Part shown: positions 1 to 6,401 of the stretch, piece after piece
Layout of the letters: every line of letters begins with the position of its first letter
How positions within the stretch are numbered: position 1 is the stretch's first letter
Assembly: GCA_947176675.1 (NCBI GenBank)
Contig: CAMWRN010000083.1
Location: forward strand, 1-8,809
Length of the DNA: 8,809 bases
Reading direction: 5' to 3'
Source of the DNA: an uncultured Clostridia bacterium
Lineage (GTDB): Bacteria > Bacillota > Clostridia > Oscillospirales > Ruminococcaceae
Notes under the pieces: generated by a model
Told to the model about the DNA's origin: nothing
Database searches by the model: none
What the model saw: the letters and a program-made list of their open reading frames with translations, nothing else
Translations under genes and position numbers: made by a program

Positions 1-1
1 G

Positions 2-130
2 GGTCTGGGCGCTGCGGACATTGAGGTATTTCTGGATGGCGGATACGCGTTGTGATATACAGATAAACCTTACAGCGAAATAAAGTCGGCATTTGAGGAC
101 GAGGGCTATGACGTGACCGGAATCGAATAA
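2..130 (+). pseudogene. 3' end of an HMA-like (heavy-metal-associated) domain gene with an in-frame TGA
   Basis: The frame starting at base 2 reads GLGAADIEVFLDGGYAL, then TGA at 53-55, then YTDKPYSEIKSAFEDEGYDV and TGIE before a TAA at 128-130. The two halves read together like one beta-alpha-beta C-terminal half of a small HMA copper-chaperone-like domain: a strand ending in an acidic turn, a helix of the type SEIKSAFEDEGY, and a final strand DVTGIE. The N-terminal part with any CxxC metal site lies outside the window. TGA is a normal stop elsewhere here (for example at 1670-1672), so recoding is unlikely. Three readings remain: a nonsense mutation, a base error, or a real gene end at 55 with coding-like sequence after it by chance. 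The terminator directly after 130 favours 130 as the original gene end. Family assignment is tentative because only about 41 codons are visible. Confidence 0.4.
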
Positions 131-132
131 AA

Positions 133-170
133 TAAGGCGGAGAACAGAAATGTCCTCCGCCTTAAAATTT
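133..170 (+). terminator. Rho-independent terminator after the left-edge gene
   Basis: TAAGGCGGAG (133-142) pairs with CTCCGCCTTA (155-164), a 10-bp stem. Inside it an ACA/TGT mini-stem (144-146 with 151-153) closes a GAAA tetraloop. It starts 2 nt after the TAA at 128-130. The trailing tract AAAATTT is only partly T-rich, so termination may be moderate. It separates the left-edge gene from the apbE operon. Confidence 0.7.
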
Positions 171-211
171 ATCATCGAAAATTGATTTCAGAACTGTCTT
201 ACAATTTGCTA

Positions 212-240
212 TTGACTATATTCGCGCAGTGTAGTAAAAT
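212..240 (+). promoter_or_regulatory. Sigma-70/SigA-type promoter of the apbE operon
   Basis: A -35 box TTGACT (212-217) and a -10 box TAAAAT (235-240) are separated by exactly 17 bp. Transcription would start near 247, giving a leader of about 24 nt before the TTG start at 271. No operator repeat is obvious around it. It is the only clear promoter before the five-gene + strand run. Confidence 0.75.
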
Positions 241-270
241 ATTAGTATACGCTTTTCGGGAGGGATCATT

Positions 271-1287
271 TTGGCAGAACGTTTTCACCGCGCATACCAT
301 ATTGTAAAAGGAATAATTTCCGCCGTCGTTTCGGCGGCTTTGCTTTGCTCTTGTACCAATAATTCTTCGGACAAAACGGCAGCCGAAGAAGCGTCATCCC
401 AAAGCTTTATTTTCGACACCTACGCGCAGTTTACGGTGTGCGGCGGTGAAGCGAAAAATACCATTGACGAGATCGAAACCATTTTCGGTGACATGAGCGC
501 CGCGTTTGATCTGTGCTACGACATAGCTGCCAATGAACTTCCCGAAAACTCTCTTTATGAAGACTGTCTGAACCGCACGCAGGAACTGAACCGTCTTTAC
601 GGAAACGGTATCAACGTTTTCTGCGGCTCACTTACCGAGCTGTGGGGGATATCCACGGACAGTCCCCGCGTTCCGTCGGACAGTGAAATATCCGGTGTTC
701 TGGATAGTATCCCCGATGTTTTTTCCGAAACCGTCCCCGACGGAGTTAAGCTTGATTTCGGCGCGGTGTCAAAGGGTTACGCCTGCGACAGAGCCTTTGA
801 ATTTCTTAAAGAAACCGATGCGGAGTACGCGGTAATATCCTTCAGCTCCTCTACTCTTATGTACGGTGCAAAACCCGACGGAAAGCCTTTTCGCACAGGA
901 CTTACAAACCCTCTCACGGGCGAAGGTTACGCGGGGATAATAGAAACGGAATCCGCATTCATCTCCACAAGCGGAGGATATGAAAGATACTTCGTTCCCG
1001 AAAACGGCGGCGGAAAAGTTTACTGCCACATAATGGATATAACCACGGGCAGACCCGCCGATACCGACCTTGCTTCGGCAACTGTGATAGTTCCGTCCGA
1101 TACCCCGAACGGGGGAATAATGACTGACTTCCTTGCAACTATGATATTTACCGAGGGCAGCAAAAGCTTGGACAGATGGCTTGCCTGCGAGGAATTTCAG
1201 ATAGTCGCCATAACGACTGACGGCAGGGTGTTCTCAAACTGCGATGGACTTACTCTTAACGAAAGCGGAGTATTTTATTATGAGTAA
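271..1287 (+). CDS. apbE: FAD:protein FMN transferase, ApbE family lipoprotein
   Basis: ApbE enzymes transfer FMN from FAD to a threonine of extracytoplasmic flavoproteins. The 338-aa product has a signal peptide with hydrophobic core at about 11-26 and lipobox LCSC, so Cys28 is the likely lipidated residue and the enzyme acts outside the membrane. Family motifs visible: DFGAVSKGYACD (162-173), STSGGYERYF (232-241), HIMDITTGRP (253-262) and TDFLAT (285-290). Asp286 and Thr290 match the C-terminal Mg-binding Asp/Thr. The usual LGGN-type loop after the second motif is replaced by FSSST (191-195), which is unusual. Start: TTG preceded by GGGAGGG (258-264, spacing 6), and it gives a full signal peptide. 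The TAA overlaps the next gene. Length fits lipoprotein ApbEs. No FMN-accepting target is encoded in the window, so the substrate is unknown. Confidence 0.88.
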   Translation: MAERFHRAYHIVKGIISAVVSAALLCSCTNNSSDKTAAEEASSQSFIFDTYAQFTVCGGEAKNTIDEIETIFGDMSAAFDLCYDIAANELPENSLYEDCLNRTQELNRLYGNGINVFCGSLTELWGISTDSPRVPSDSEISGVLDSIPDVFSETVPDGVKLDFGAVSKGYACDRAFEFLKETDAEYAVISFSSSTLMYGAKPDGKPFRTGLTNPLTGEGYAGIIETESAFISTSGGYERYFVPENGGGKVYCHIMDITTGRPADTDLASATVIVPSDTPNGGIMTDFLATMIFTEGSKSLDRWLACEEFQIVAITTDGRVFSNCDGLTLNESGVFYYE

Positions 1288-1672
1288 CGACAATAACGAA
1301 AGAAAGCTTGTCCGCGCAAAGGATATTGCCGTAATAATATTGATCTTGGCGGCAGCCGCGGCGGCGTATTTTCTGACGGGAGTTTTTTCAAATGGTGAGG
1401 CCTGCGCTGTCATAACCCACGGGGGTGACTCTGTGGCTGAGATATCTCTGAGGCAGGACGGCACATACTCATTTCCCGAAACGGGGGACATGGTATTTAC
1501 GGTGCTGAACGGAAAAATTTCCGTGACCGAAAGCGGCTGTCACGATAAAATATGTGTGCGGACAGGTAGCATTTCCCGCGTAGGCGAAGCGATAATCTGC
1601 GTGCCGAACCGAACGGCGGTCACAATAGAAAGCAATTCGGAAGAAAGCGGTGTTGATGTGGTGCTGAGATGA
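1280..1672 (+). CDS. NusG domain II-containing membrane-anchored protein (EetA-like)
   Basis: The product is 130 aa: a short charged N-terminus, one transmembrane helix (about 14-36), then an exported beta-rich domain. The hallmark of the family is CHDKICV (87-93) followed by IICVPNR (105-111). Cys87, Cys92 and Cys107 are the conserved cysteines and probably face the outside. Despite the name, such stand-alone proteins are not transcription elongation factors. Homologues sit beside ApbE and a Gx-transporter protein and are called EetA in flavin-based extracellular electron transfer loci (recalled knowledge). Start: ATG at 1280 overlaps the apbE stop codon and has GGAG at 1267-1270 (spacing 9). 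An in-frame ATG at 1244 has no ribosome binding site and would add 12 residues in front of the membrane anchor, so I rejected it. The molecular function is not established. Confidence 0.82.
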   Translation: MSNDNNERKLVRAKDIAVIILILAAAAAAYFLTGVFSNGEACAVITHGGDSVAEISLRQDGTYSFPETGDMVFTVLNGKISVTESGCHDKICVRTGSISRVGEAIICVPNRTAVTIESNSEESGVDVVLR

Positions 1673-2199
1673 TGATAAAATTTAGACCCGACGGAGTTTC
1701 CGCCGCCCGCTATACAGCTCTTATGGGACTTTTGTTTGCGGTATCCGCCGCTCTGAACTGGCTGGAAAGTCTTTTCTCCGCCGCGTTGCCTGCCGGAATG
1801 AGGGTAGGTCTTTCAAATATAGTTGTTATGCTGGCGATACTGTGTATAAATCTTCCGTCGGCGCTGCTTCTTACGGTTTTAAAAAGCAGCTTTGTGTTCC
1901 TGACACGTGGAGCAACAGCAGGGATAATGTCGCTCTGCGGAAGTCTTGCGGCATTCTGTGTTACCGCGCTGCTGTTCCGCAGAACGAAAGCTTCCTACAT
2001 TTTGACAAGCGTTCTCGCAGCTGTCGCCCATTCTTTGGGACAGCTCTGCGCCGCATGGCTTCTGCTGGGCACATCTTCGGTATTCGCATACTCTCTGATA
2101 CTGACGGCAAGCTCTTCGGCGGCGGGAGTCCTTACGGGAATTGCGCTTAAAGTGATATTTCCCGAAATGGCAAAAATTTTCGGCGGAAACAGGCAATAG
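1669..2199 (+). CDS. Gx transporter family / heptaprenyl diphosphate synthase component I-like membrane protein (EetB-like)
   Basis: This is a 176-aa polytopic membrane protein with five or six hydrophobic segments (about 14-34, 45-62, 63-78, 83-103, 110-133, 137-163). Family-type motifs are GLSNIVVML (47-55), RGATAGIMSLCGSL (80-93) and AHSLGQLCAAW (120-130). The Pfam name refers to prenyl diphosphate synthesis, but small membrane proteins of this family resemble ECF-transporter S components, and the partner EetA/ApbE context points to flavin or quinone-linked electron transfer. The ATG at 1669 overlaps the preceding TGA in an ATGA junction, so translation is probably coupled. A second ATG follows at 1672. 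No strong ribosome binding site is visible. Family assignment is good; substrate is unknown. Confidence 0.8.
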   Translation: MMIKFRPDGVSAARYTALMGLLFAVSAALNWLESLFSAALPAGMRVGLSNIVVMLAILCINLPSALLLTVLKSSFVFLTRGATAGIMSLCGSLAAFCVTALLFRRTKASYILTSVLAAVAHSLGQLCAAWLLLGTSSVFAYSLILTASSSAAGVLTGIALKVIFPEMAKIFGGNRQ

Positions 2200-2236
2200 G
2201 TCAGACTTTTGAAATAATTTACGAAAGGAAATCGTT

Positions 2237-3625
2237 GTGGCAAAAAAATATGAACTGGATATGCTCCACGGAGCTATTCTTCCCGGGCTTTTAAAGCTTT
2301 CCCTGCCGCTTATGCTGTCAAGCGTTTTGCAGCTTTTATTCAACGCGGCGGACATTATTGTTGTCGGCAACTTCGCAAGCGAATATTCCCTTGCCGCCGT
2401 TGGCGCAACAACCGCTCTGGTCAACCTTATGACCAACCTTTTTCTGGGACTTTCCACAGGCTCAAACGTTATAGTTTCACGCTACATGGGTGAGGGAAGC
2501 GATGAAAAGGTCAGCAAGACCATACATACCTCAATATTCTTCGCAATAGCAAGCGGACTTCTCCTTACTGCTGCGGGAATAATTTTTGCACGTCAGCTTC
2601 TTGATCTTATGCAGACTCCTCCCGAGGTGCTGGATCTTTCCACTCTCTATCTTCGTATTTACTTTACGGGCATGGTTGCAATGATGATCTATAACTTCGG
2701 AAGCTCTATTCTCCGCTCAAAGGGCGATACAAAAAGACCGCTTTATTTTCTCGCCTTTTCGGGAGTAATAAACGTTGTCCTAAATCTTATTTTTGTAATA
2801 CTGTTAAAAATGGACGTTGCGGGAGTTGCGCTTGCAACAGTCATTTCCCAGTGCGTTTCCGCGGGACTGATACTTAAGTGCCTGATGAACGAAACAGGCG
2901 CTTTCCATTTCAGCTTCGGAAACCTCCGCCCCGACGGACGCATCGCTGTGAAAATACTCAGAATAGGTGTTCCCGCTGGCTTTCAGGGTGTGGTATTCTC
3001 CCTGTCAAACGTGGTTATACAGTCATCGGTAAACAGCTTCGGTCCTATCGTAATGGCGGGAAGCTCCGCAGCGGCAAGCATAGAAGGTTTTGTGTGGGTG
3101 TCCATGAATGCCTTTTCCCAGAGTGCACTCACCTTTGTCAGTCAGAATATGGGCGCAAAAAAGTATAGCCGAATAAACAGGATAGCAGTCATATCCTGCG
3201 CCTGCGGAGCGGTAACGGGACTTGTTTTAGGCAATGCCGCTTACCTTTTTGGTACGCCCCTGCTGCATATTTACGACCCGCGTCCCGAAGTTATCGAAGC
3301 AGGTCTGATACGAATGAGCATGGTCTGCTGCTTCTATTTCACCTGCGGGCTTATGGACTGTATTGTGGGTTCGATACGCGGAATGGGCTTTGCGGTTACG
3401 CCGACCGTTGTTTCAATGCTGGGAGCCTGCGGTTTGAGAATACTATGGATATTTACCATCTTCCGCGTTCCCGAAAACCATACGGTGCTTATGCTGTTTG
3501 TTTCCTACCCGCTCTCTTGGATAATAACCTTTTTGACGCACCTGGTGTGCTACGCGTTCATGCGGAGAAAATTCCCCGGAACAGATGCTGAGATACCAAC
3601 CGAACAGACCGTACAGAGTGGGTGA
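2237..3625 (+). CDS. MATE family efflux transporter
   Basis: A 462-aa multidrug-and-toxin-extrusion type antiporter of the MOP superfamily, the usual length with about 12 transmembrane helices in two six-helix bundles. Characteristic stretches are NAADIIVVGNF (37-47) in the first helix region, GSNVIVSRYMGEGS (75-88), SILRSKGDTKRPLY (157-170) after helix 4-5, VSQNMGAKKYSR (301-312) in the second bundle, and SIRGMGFAVTP (379-389). Such proteins exchange Na+ or H+ for cationic or other small molecules across the cytoplasmic membrane; the substrate cannot be read from sequence. Start: GTG at 2237 with AAAGGA (2224-2229) about 7 nt upstream. It lies 37 nt after the EetB-like gene with no terminator between, and 4 nt before the AraC-type gene, so it is probably in the same transcript and may be controlled by that regulator. 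Confidence 0.9.
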   Translation: MAKKYELDMLHGAILPGLLKLSLPLMLSSVLQLLFNAADIIVVGNFASEYSLAAVGATTALVNLMTNLFLGLSTGSNVIVSRYMGEGSDEKVSKTIHTSIFFAIASGLLLTAAGIIFARQLLDLMQTPPEVLDLSTLYLRIYFTGMVAMMIYNFGSSILRSKGDTKRPLYFLAFSGVINVVLNLIFVILLKMDVAGVALATVISQCVSAGLILKCLMNETGAFHFSFGNLRPDGRIAVKILRIGVPAGFQGVVFSLSNVVIQSSVNSFGPIVMAGSSAAASIEGFVWVSMNAFSQSALTFVSQNMGAKKYSRINRIAVISCACGAVTGLVLGNAAYLFGTPLLHIYDPRPEVIEAGLIRMSMVCCFYFTCGLMDCIVGSIRGMGFAVTPTVVSMLGACGLRILWIFTIFRVPENHTVLMLFVSYPLSWIITFLTHLVCYAFMRRKFPGTDAEIPTEQTVQSG

Positions 3626-3629
3626 ATAA

Positions 3630-4415
3630 ATGAAGATAGGTTCTATCGGGTACAACTATTCGCATGATAAAAGCTTTGTTATGGACAGACCCTGCGGCGT
3701 GGGCTGTCCGCTATTCCTGTTGGTCAAGACCCCATCGCTGTTCGTAATAAACGGAGAGGAGCAGAAAGTCAGAGCAGGTTCGTTTGTGATGCTTTCGCCG
3801 TTTACGCCCTGCTCTTACCGAGCCGCAGAGGATACCTATACCGACGACTGGATGTACTTTGAGACCGACGGCCGCGACGTTGAGAAGTTGTCGGAGCTGA
3901 GGATACCTTTTGATACTCCTGTTTATCTTGGCAATATCGAGGAGCTTTCTCGGATAATCCACATTCTCGCTTACGAGCATTATTCCGCGGAAATCTTCAG
4001 CGGCGAGATCGAGCGGCTCTATATTGAGATACTTTTCCTGACGCTTAGCAGGATAATTCAGTCCCGAACCTGCATTTCCTCGGCTTCCTTTATTGAAAGA
4101 AACCACAGGCTCACACAGCTTCGGACGATGATATTTACCATGCCCGAAAGCGTTCCCGACGTTGGTAAAATGGCTGCCGACATGGGCATGAGCCGTTCGG
4201 GATTCCAGCATCTGTATAAAAAAATGTTCGGGTCCAGCGTGATGACCGAGGTCATTTCCGCAAGGGTCGAACGGGCGAAACGTCTGCTTTCCTCCACAAA
4301 TCTTACCGTAAGGGAGATAGCGGAGAGGTGCGGATATTCAAGCGAGTACAACTTTATGCGTCAGTTCAAAAGCCGCGTGGGGAAAACTCCCACCGAGTAC
4401 AGAAAATGTCTGTAA
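3630..4415 (+). CDS. AraC family transcriptional regulator
   Basis: The 261-aa protein has the two-part AraC/XylS layout. The N-terminal half (about 6-140) is a cupin-like effector-binding domain with the segment NGEEQKVRAGSFVMLSPFTP (41-60). The C-terminal domain (about 163-260) carries two helix-turn-helix units: one around 176-200 (MAADMGMSRSGFQHLYKKMF) and one around 224-247 (NLTVREIAERCGYSSEYNF), followed by the typical GKTPTEYR (251-258). Proteins of this architecture often sense sugars or glycosides and activate a neighbouring gene. It starts 4 nt after the MATE stop with only a weak GAGTGGG site upstream, suggesting translational coupling. No terminator follows before the endoglucanase gene, whose promoter region lies 50-80 bp downstream. 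The targets could be the MATE operon, the GH5 gene or both; the effector is unknown. Confidence 0.88.
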   Translation: MKIGSIGYNYSHDKSFVMDRPCGVGCPLFLLVKTPSLFVINGEEQKVRAGSFVMLSPFTPCSYRAAEDTYTDDWMYFETDGRDVEKLSELRIPFDTPVYLGNIEELSRIIHILAYEHYSAEIFSGEIERLYIEILFLTLSRIIQSRTCISSASFIERNHRLTQLRTMIFTMPESVPDVGKMAADMGMSRSGFQHLYKKMFGSSVMTEVISARVERAKRLLSSTNLTVREIAERCGYSSEYNFMRQFKSRVGKTPTEYRKCL

Positions 4416-4446
4416 GCTTTAAAGATATAATGTGCACAAAAAGTCA

Positions 4447-4465
4447 CCTTATCTTGCCTATAAGG
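4447..4465. promoter_or_regulatory. Inverted repeat upstream of the GH5 promoter, candidate operator
   Basis: CCTTAT (4447-4452) and ATAAGG (4460-4465) form a perfect 6-bp inverted repeat with a 7-nt spacer. It ends 3 bp before the -35 box at 4469, a location typical for an activator contacting RNA polymerase. It lies about 30 bp downstream of the AraC-type gene. AraC proteins more often use direct repeats, so the binding protein is an open question. Confidence 0.4.
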
Positions 4466-4468
4466 ATA

Positions 4469-4497
4469 TTGTCACGCGATGTAAAAGGCGGTATAAT
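4469..4497 (+). promoter_or_regulatory. Promoter of the GH5 endoglucanase gene
   Basis: TTGTCA (4469-4474) and a perfect TATAAT (4492-4497) with a 17-bp spacer. Transcription would begin near 4504, leaving a leader of about 36 nt that contains the strong GGGGAGA ribosome binding site (4526-4532). Confidence 0.75.
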
Positions 4498-4539
4498 GTA
4501 AGCATAAATTTTTGTATCTTATTATGGGGAGATGTTTAT

Positions 4540-5694
4540 ATGCTGAGAAAAATCAAACTTCTGCCGTTGATAACGGCAATATGTATTGCGGCTGCGGGTC
4601 TGACAGGCTGCAGCTCCGCTTCAGCCGAGGAGAAAGACCCAATGAGGGATATGACTACGGCTGAGGTCGTGCAGGAAATGGGTCTGGGTATAAATCTGGG
4701 CAACACCATGGAAAGCTGCGGGGACTGGATAAGTCCGAGCGGAGGGGTCTCCGCCTACGAAACAGGCTGGGGAAGTCCTGTAGTTACGCAGCCTTTGATA
4801 CAAGGTTACGCCGATGCGGGGTTTGGTGTGCTGAGAGTTCCCGTTGCGTGGAGCAATCTTATGGGAGAAGATTACTCTATAAGTCCTGCCTATATCGCAA
4901 GGGTCAAGGAGATAATTGGCTGGGCGATAGATGCGGATATGTACGTCATTATGAATATCCACTGGGACGGCGGCTGGTTCGAGGGCTTCGGCAAGGACGA
5001 CAAGCGGGATGAGTGCTTTAAAAAATACGAAAGCATATGGACGCAGCTTTCCGAGGAATTCAAGAGTTACGGCGACAAGCTTATGTTTGAGTCTCTTAAC
5101 GAGGAAGGCGGCTGGGAAGATATTTGGAATCGCTATACCAATAAGGGGGACAAGGAAAAATCCTACAATATTTTAAACGACATGAATCAGCGTTTTGTTA
5201 ATATTGTCAGAAACTCCGGAGGGAACAACGCAAAACGACACTTGCTTATTGCGGGATACAATACCGACATTGAGCTTACCTGTGATAAGCTGTTTAAAAT
5301 GCCCGATGATCCCCAAAACCGCTGTGCAGTATCGGTTCATTATTACACACCCGGCACATTTGCGCTTCTTGACAGGGATGCGAACTGGGGCAAGGCTCAG
5401 ACCGAATGGGGCAGCAGCGCAGATATAGCTGAGCTGAACAAATATATGGATATGATGAAGACCTGCTTTGTTGATAAGGGAATACCGGTAATTATCGGTG
5501 AATACAGCGCAGCTCCCAAAAATAAGACTCCTGAAATGGTAAGAAAGTACCTTACTTCCGTTTGCGGGGCGGCATATACGCGGGGAATGTGTCCCGTACT
5601 GTGGGACGTTACCGACGTTTTCTACGACAGAACCGAAATGAAGTTTATCGACCCCGAGCTTCTGGAGGGACTTATGGCTGTCAAGGAAAAGTAG
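4540..5694 (+). CDS. Glycoside hydrolase family 5 endoglucanase (cellulase) lipoprotein
   Basis: The 384-aa product is predicted to hydrolyse internal beta-1,4 bonds of cellulose or related beta-glucans at the cell surface. The signal peptide ends in lipobox LTGC with Cys24 as lipid anchor. A single GH5 catalytic domain spans about 40-378: GINLGNTME (50-58), Arg99 in LRVPVAW, His141 in NIHWDGGW, acid/base Glu188 in FESLNEE (183-189), His267/Tyr269 in VHYYTP, nucleophile Glu321 in IIGEYS, and Trp355 in the last strand. All usual GH5 active-site residues are present. There is no carbohydrate-binding module, dockerin or linker. The frame is open back to an ATG at 4432, but ATG 4540 has GGGGAGA 7 nt upstream, lies downstream of the promoter, and begins the signal peptide directly. 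Exact GH5 subfamily and substrate (cellulose, lichenan, xyloglucan) cannot be decided by eye. Confidence 0.9.
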   Translation: MLRKIKLLPLITAICIAAAGLTGCSSASAEEKDPMRDMTTAEVVQEMGLGINLGNTMESCGDWISPSGGVSAYETGWGSPVVTQPLIQGYADAGFGVLRVPVAWSNLMGEDYSISPAYIARVKEIIGWAIDADMYVIMNIHWDGGWFEGFGKDDKRDECFKKYESIWTQLSEEFKSYGDKLMFESLNEEGGWEDIWNRYTNKGDKEKSYNILNDMNQRFVNIVRNSGGNNAKRHLLIAGYNTDIELTCDKLFKMPDDPQNRCAVSVHYYTPGTFALLDRDANWGKAQTEWGSSADIAELNKYMDMMKTCFVDKGIPVIIGEYSAAPKNKTPEMVRKYLTSVCGAAYTRGMCPVLWDVTDVFYDRTEMKFIDPELLEGLMAVKEK

Positions 5695-5720
5695 GGCAGT
5701 GTTTTAAATAACAATATTTC

Positions 5721-5763
5721 AAAACGGCAGCTGCGGTAGTATACAGCTGCCGTTTTCGCTTTT
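5721..5763 (+). terminator. Rho-independent terminator of the GH5 gene
   Basis: AAAACGGCAGCTG (5721-5733) pairs perfectly with CAGCTGCCGTTTT (5744-5756), a 13-bp stem with a 10-nt loop. It begins 26 nt after the TAG. The T-run falls partly inside the stem and is followed by CGCTTTT. Confidence 0.85.
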
Positions 5764-5807
5764 CGAAGTTTATGCGGTATTGTCCCCAAATATGGAAAAA
5801 GGTGCGG

Positions 5808-5978
5808 TGATATAATGTGTATTTTTTTGAAAAACGGCATGTTCCTTTGACAGTCTAATAAACAAGCAGGTTACAGATAAGATAGACAAGTATCAGTACG
5901 GGGCGGCAGTAAATCAATAGCATCATAAACAGCTAATTTAGAGGATAGAAACAAAATAAGTTTTCTATCCTCTTTTTT
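5808..5978 (+). ncRNA. Candidate small RNA of about 156 nt (extended -10 promoter to strong terminator)
   Basis: The stretch 5757-5992 holds no convincing gene. It does hold an extended -10 element, TGATATAAT (5808-5816), with no good -35, which would start a transcript near 5823. The only matching end is the strong terminator at 5940-5978. The GH5 gene already has its own terminator at 5721-5756, so the second one needs an upstream + strand transcript. One frame from 5831 to 5920 reads through about 29 codons, including SLINKQVTDKIDKYQYGAAV, but it has no ATG, GTG or TTG start and follows a stop, so it is at most a gene remnant. A TTGACA at 5847-5852 has no usable -10 partner. Alternatives are a decayed gene, or a back-up terminator between converging genes. 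Confidence 0.3.
5940..5978 (+). terminator. Strong intrinsic terminator, + strand
   Basis: AGAGGATAGAAA (5940-5951) pairs perfectly with TTTCTATCCTCT (5962-5973), a 12-bp stem with a 10-nt loop, followed by a six-T run (5973-5978). On the - strand the stem is followed by AAATTAGC, with no T-run, so it fits + strand transcription better than termination of the convergent XRE gene ending at 5993. Confidence 0.8.
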
Positions 5979-5992
5979 GCAGTTTGCAACCG

Positions 5993-6325
5993 CTATTTTA
6001 CTGTGTTTCCCAGATGCTCCATAAGCTTTCTGAGGAATTTCCGTTCACTGTCGGATAACCCCGAAAGAAAGGTCAGCAGATCCTGCTGCTCATCGGTGAG
6101 ACTGCTTGCCGCCAAGCCTTTTTTGTTGTTGGTAAGTCCTGCGATATAGTCAAGGCTCACGCCGTAGTATTCCGCAAGCATTATAGCTCTTTCAAACGGT
6201 ATCTCGGCGTTTCCGTTTTCATATTTTCCGTAGTGCTGGGAGGAGGTCCCCAGATATTCCGCAAGCTTCTGCTGTGTAGCGTCGCTGTCCTCCCGCAAGT
6301 CGCGTATTCTTTGATAATAAGCCAT
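5993..6325 (-). CDS. XRE family (HTH_3) transcriptional regulator
   Basis: The 110-aa protein is a small DNA-binding repressor-like protein. Its N-terminal lambda-Cro/434-repressor type helix-turn-helix spans about 5-62: IRDLREDSDATQQKLAEYLG, the recognition helix region TSSQHYGKYENG (27-38), then IPFERAIMLAEYYGVSLDYI (42-61). A C-terminal helical tail (76-108) with QQDLLTFLSGL and SERKFLRKLMEHLG probably serves dimerisation. Start choice: ATG at 6325 has AAAGAGG (6340-6334) 8 nt upstream. A GTG three codons earlier would overlap that site, so the shorter form is preferred. It is transcribed divergently from the PH-domain gene, and the shared intergenic region holds paired repeats that may be its operators. 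There is no protease or sensor domain, so the inducing signal is not apparent. Confidence 0.88.
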   Translation of the reverse strand: MAYYQRIRDLREDSDATQQKLAEYLGTSSQHYGKYENGNAEIPFERAIMLAEYYGVSLDYIAGLTNNKKGLAASSLTDEQQDLLTFLSGLSDSERKFLRKLMEHLGNTVK

Positions 6326-6345
6326 TTCAGACACCTCTTTATATT

Positions 6346-6354
6346 ATTGTATCA
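6346..6354 (-). promoter_or_regulatory. Candidate extended -10 promoter of the XRE gene
   Basis: On the - strand TGATACAAT reads from 6354 to 6346, an extended -10 (TG-N-TACAAT). No good -35 exists 16-18 bp upstream. The predicted start near 6339 falls at the edge of the ribosome binding site, giving a very short leader of about 14 nt. A loose inverted repeat (GTATCATAA at 6349-6357 against TTATATAC at 6363-6370) overlaps it and could allow autoregulation. Confidence 0.45.
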
Positions 6355-6372
6355 TAAATGACTTATATACTA

Positions 6373-6401
6373 TTGACATTTGTGCCTTTTTAGATTATAA
6401 T
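6373..6401 (+). promoter_or_regulatory. Perfect consensus SigA promoter of the PH-domain gene
   Basis: TTGACA (6373-6378), a 17-bp spacer and TATAAT (6396-6401): both boxes match consensus exactly. Transcription would begin near 6408, with a leader of about 52 nt. A promoter this strong in front of a small membrane-protein gene suggests it is normally held down by a repressor. Confidence 0.85.

Noticed and set aside
1670..1672. TGA recoding to explain the in-frame stop at 53-55
   Set aside because: Several well-defined genes here end in TGA (1670-1672, 3623-3625), so TGA is a normal stop in this organism.
1879..2457. Long - strand frame across the eetB/MATE junction
   Set aside because: It is antisense to two well-supported membrane-protein genes and its translation is low-complexity basic sequence with no domain.
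4426..4431. TATAAT just after the AraC-type gene
   Set aside because: No acceptable -35 lies 16-18 bp upstream and there is no TG extension. The promoter at 4469-4497 is far better.
4432..4539. N-terminal extension of the GH5 frame to an upstream ATG
   Set aside because: It would place 36 residues before a complete lipoprotein signal peptide, begins upstream of the predicted promoter, and has no ribosome binding site. ATG 4540 has an ideal one.
5847..5852. Perfect TTGACA as a -35 box
   Set aside because: Positions 16-18 bp downstream (GGTTAC, GTTACA, TTACAG) do not resemble a -10 box.
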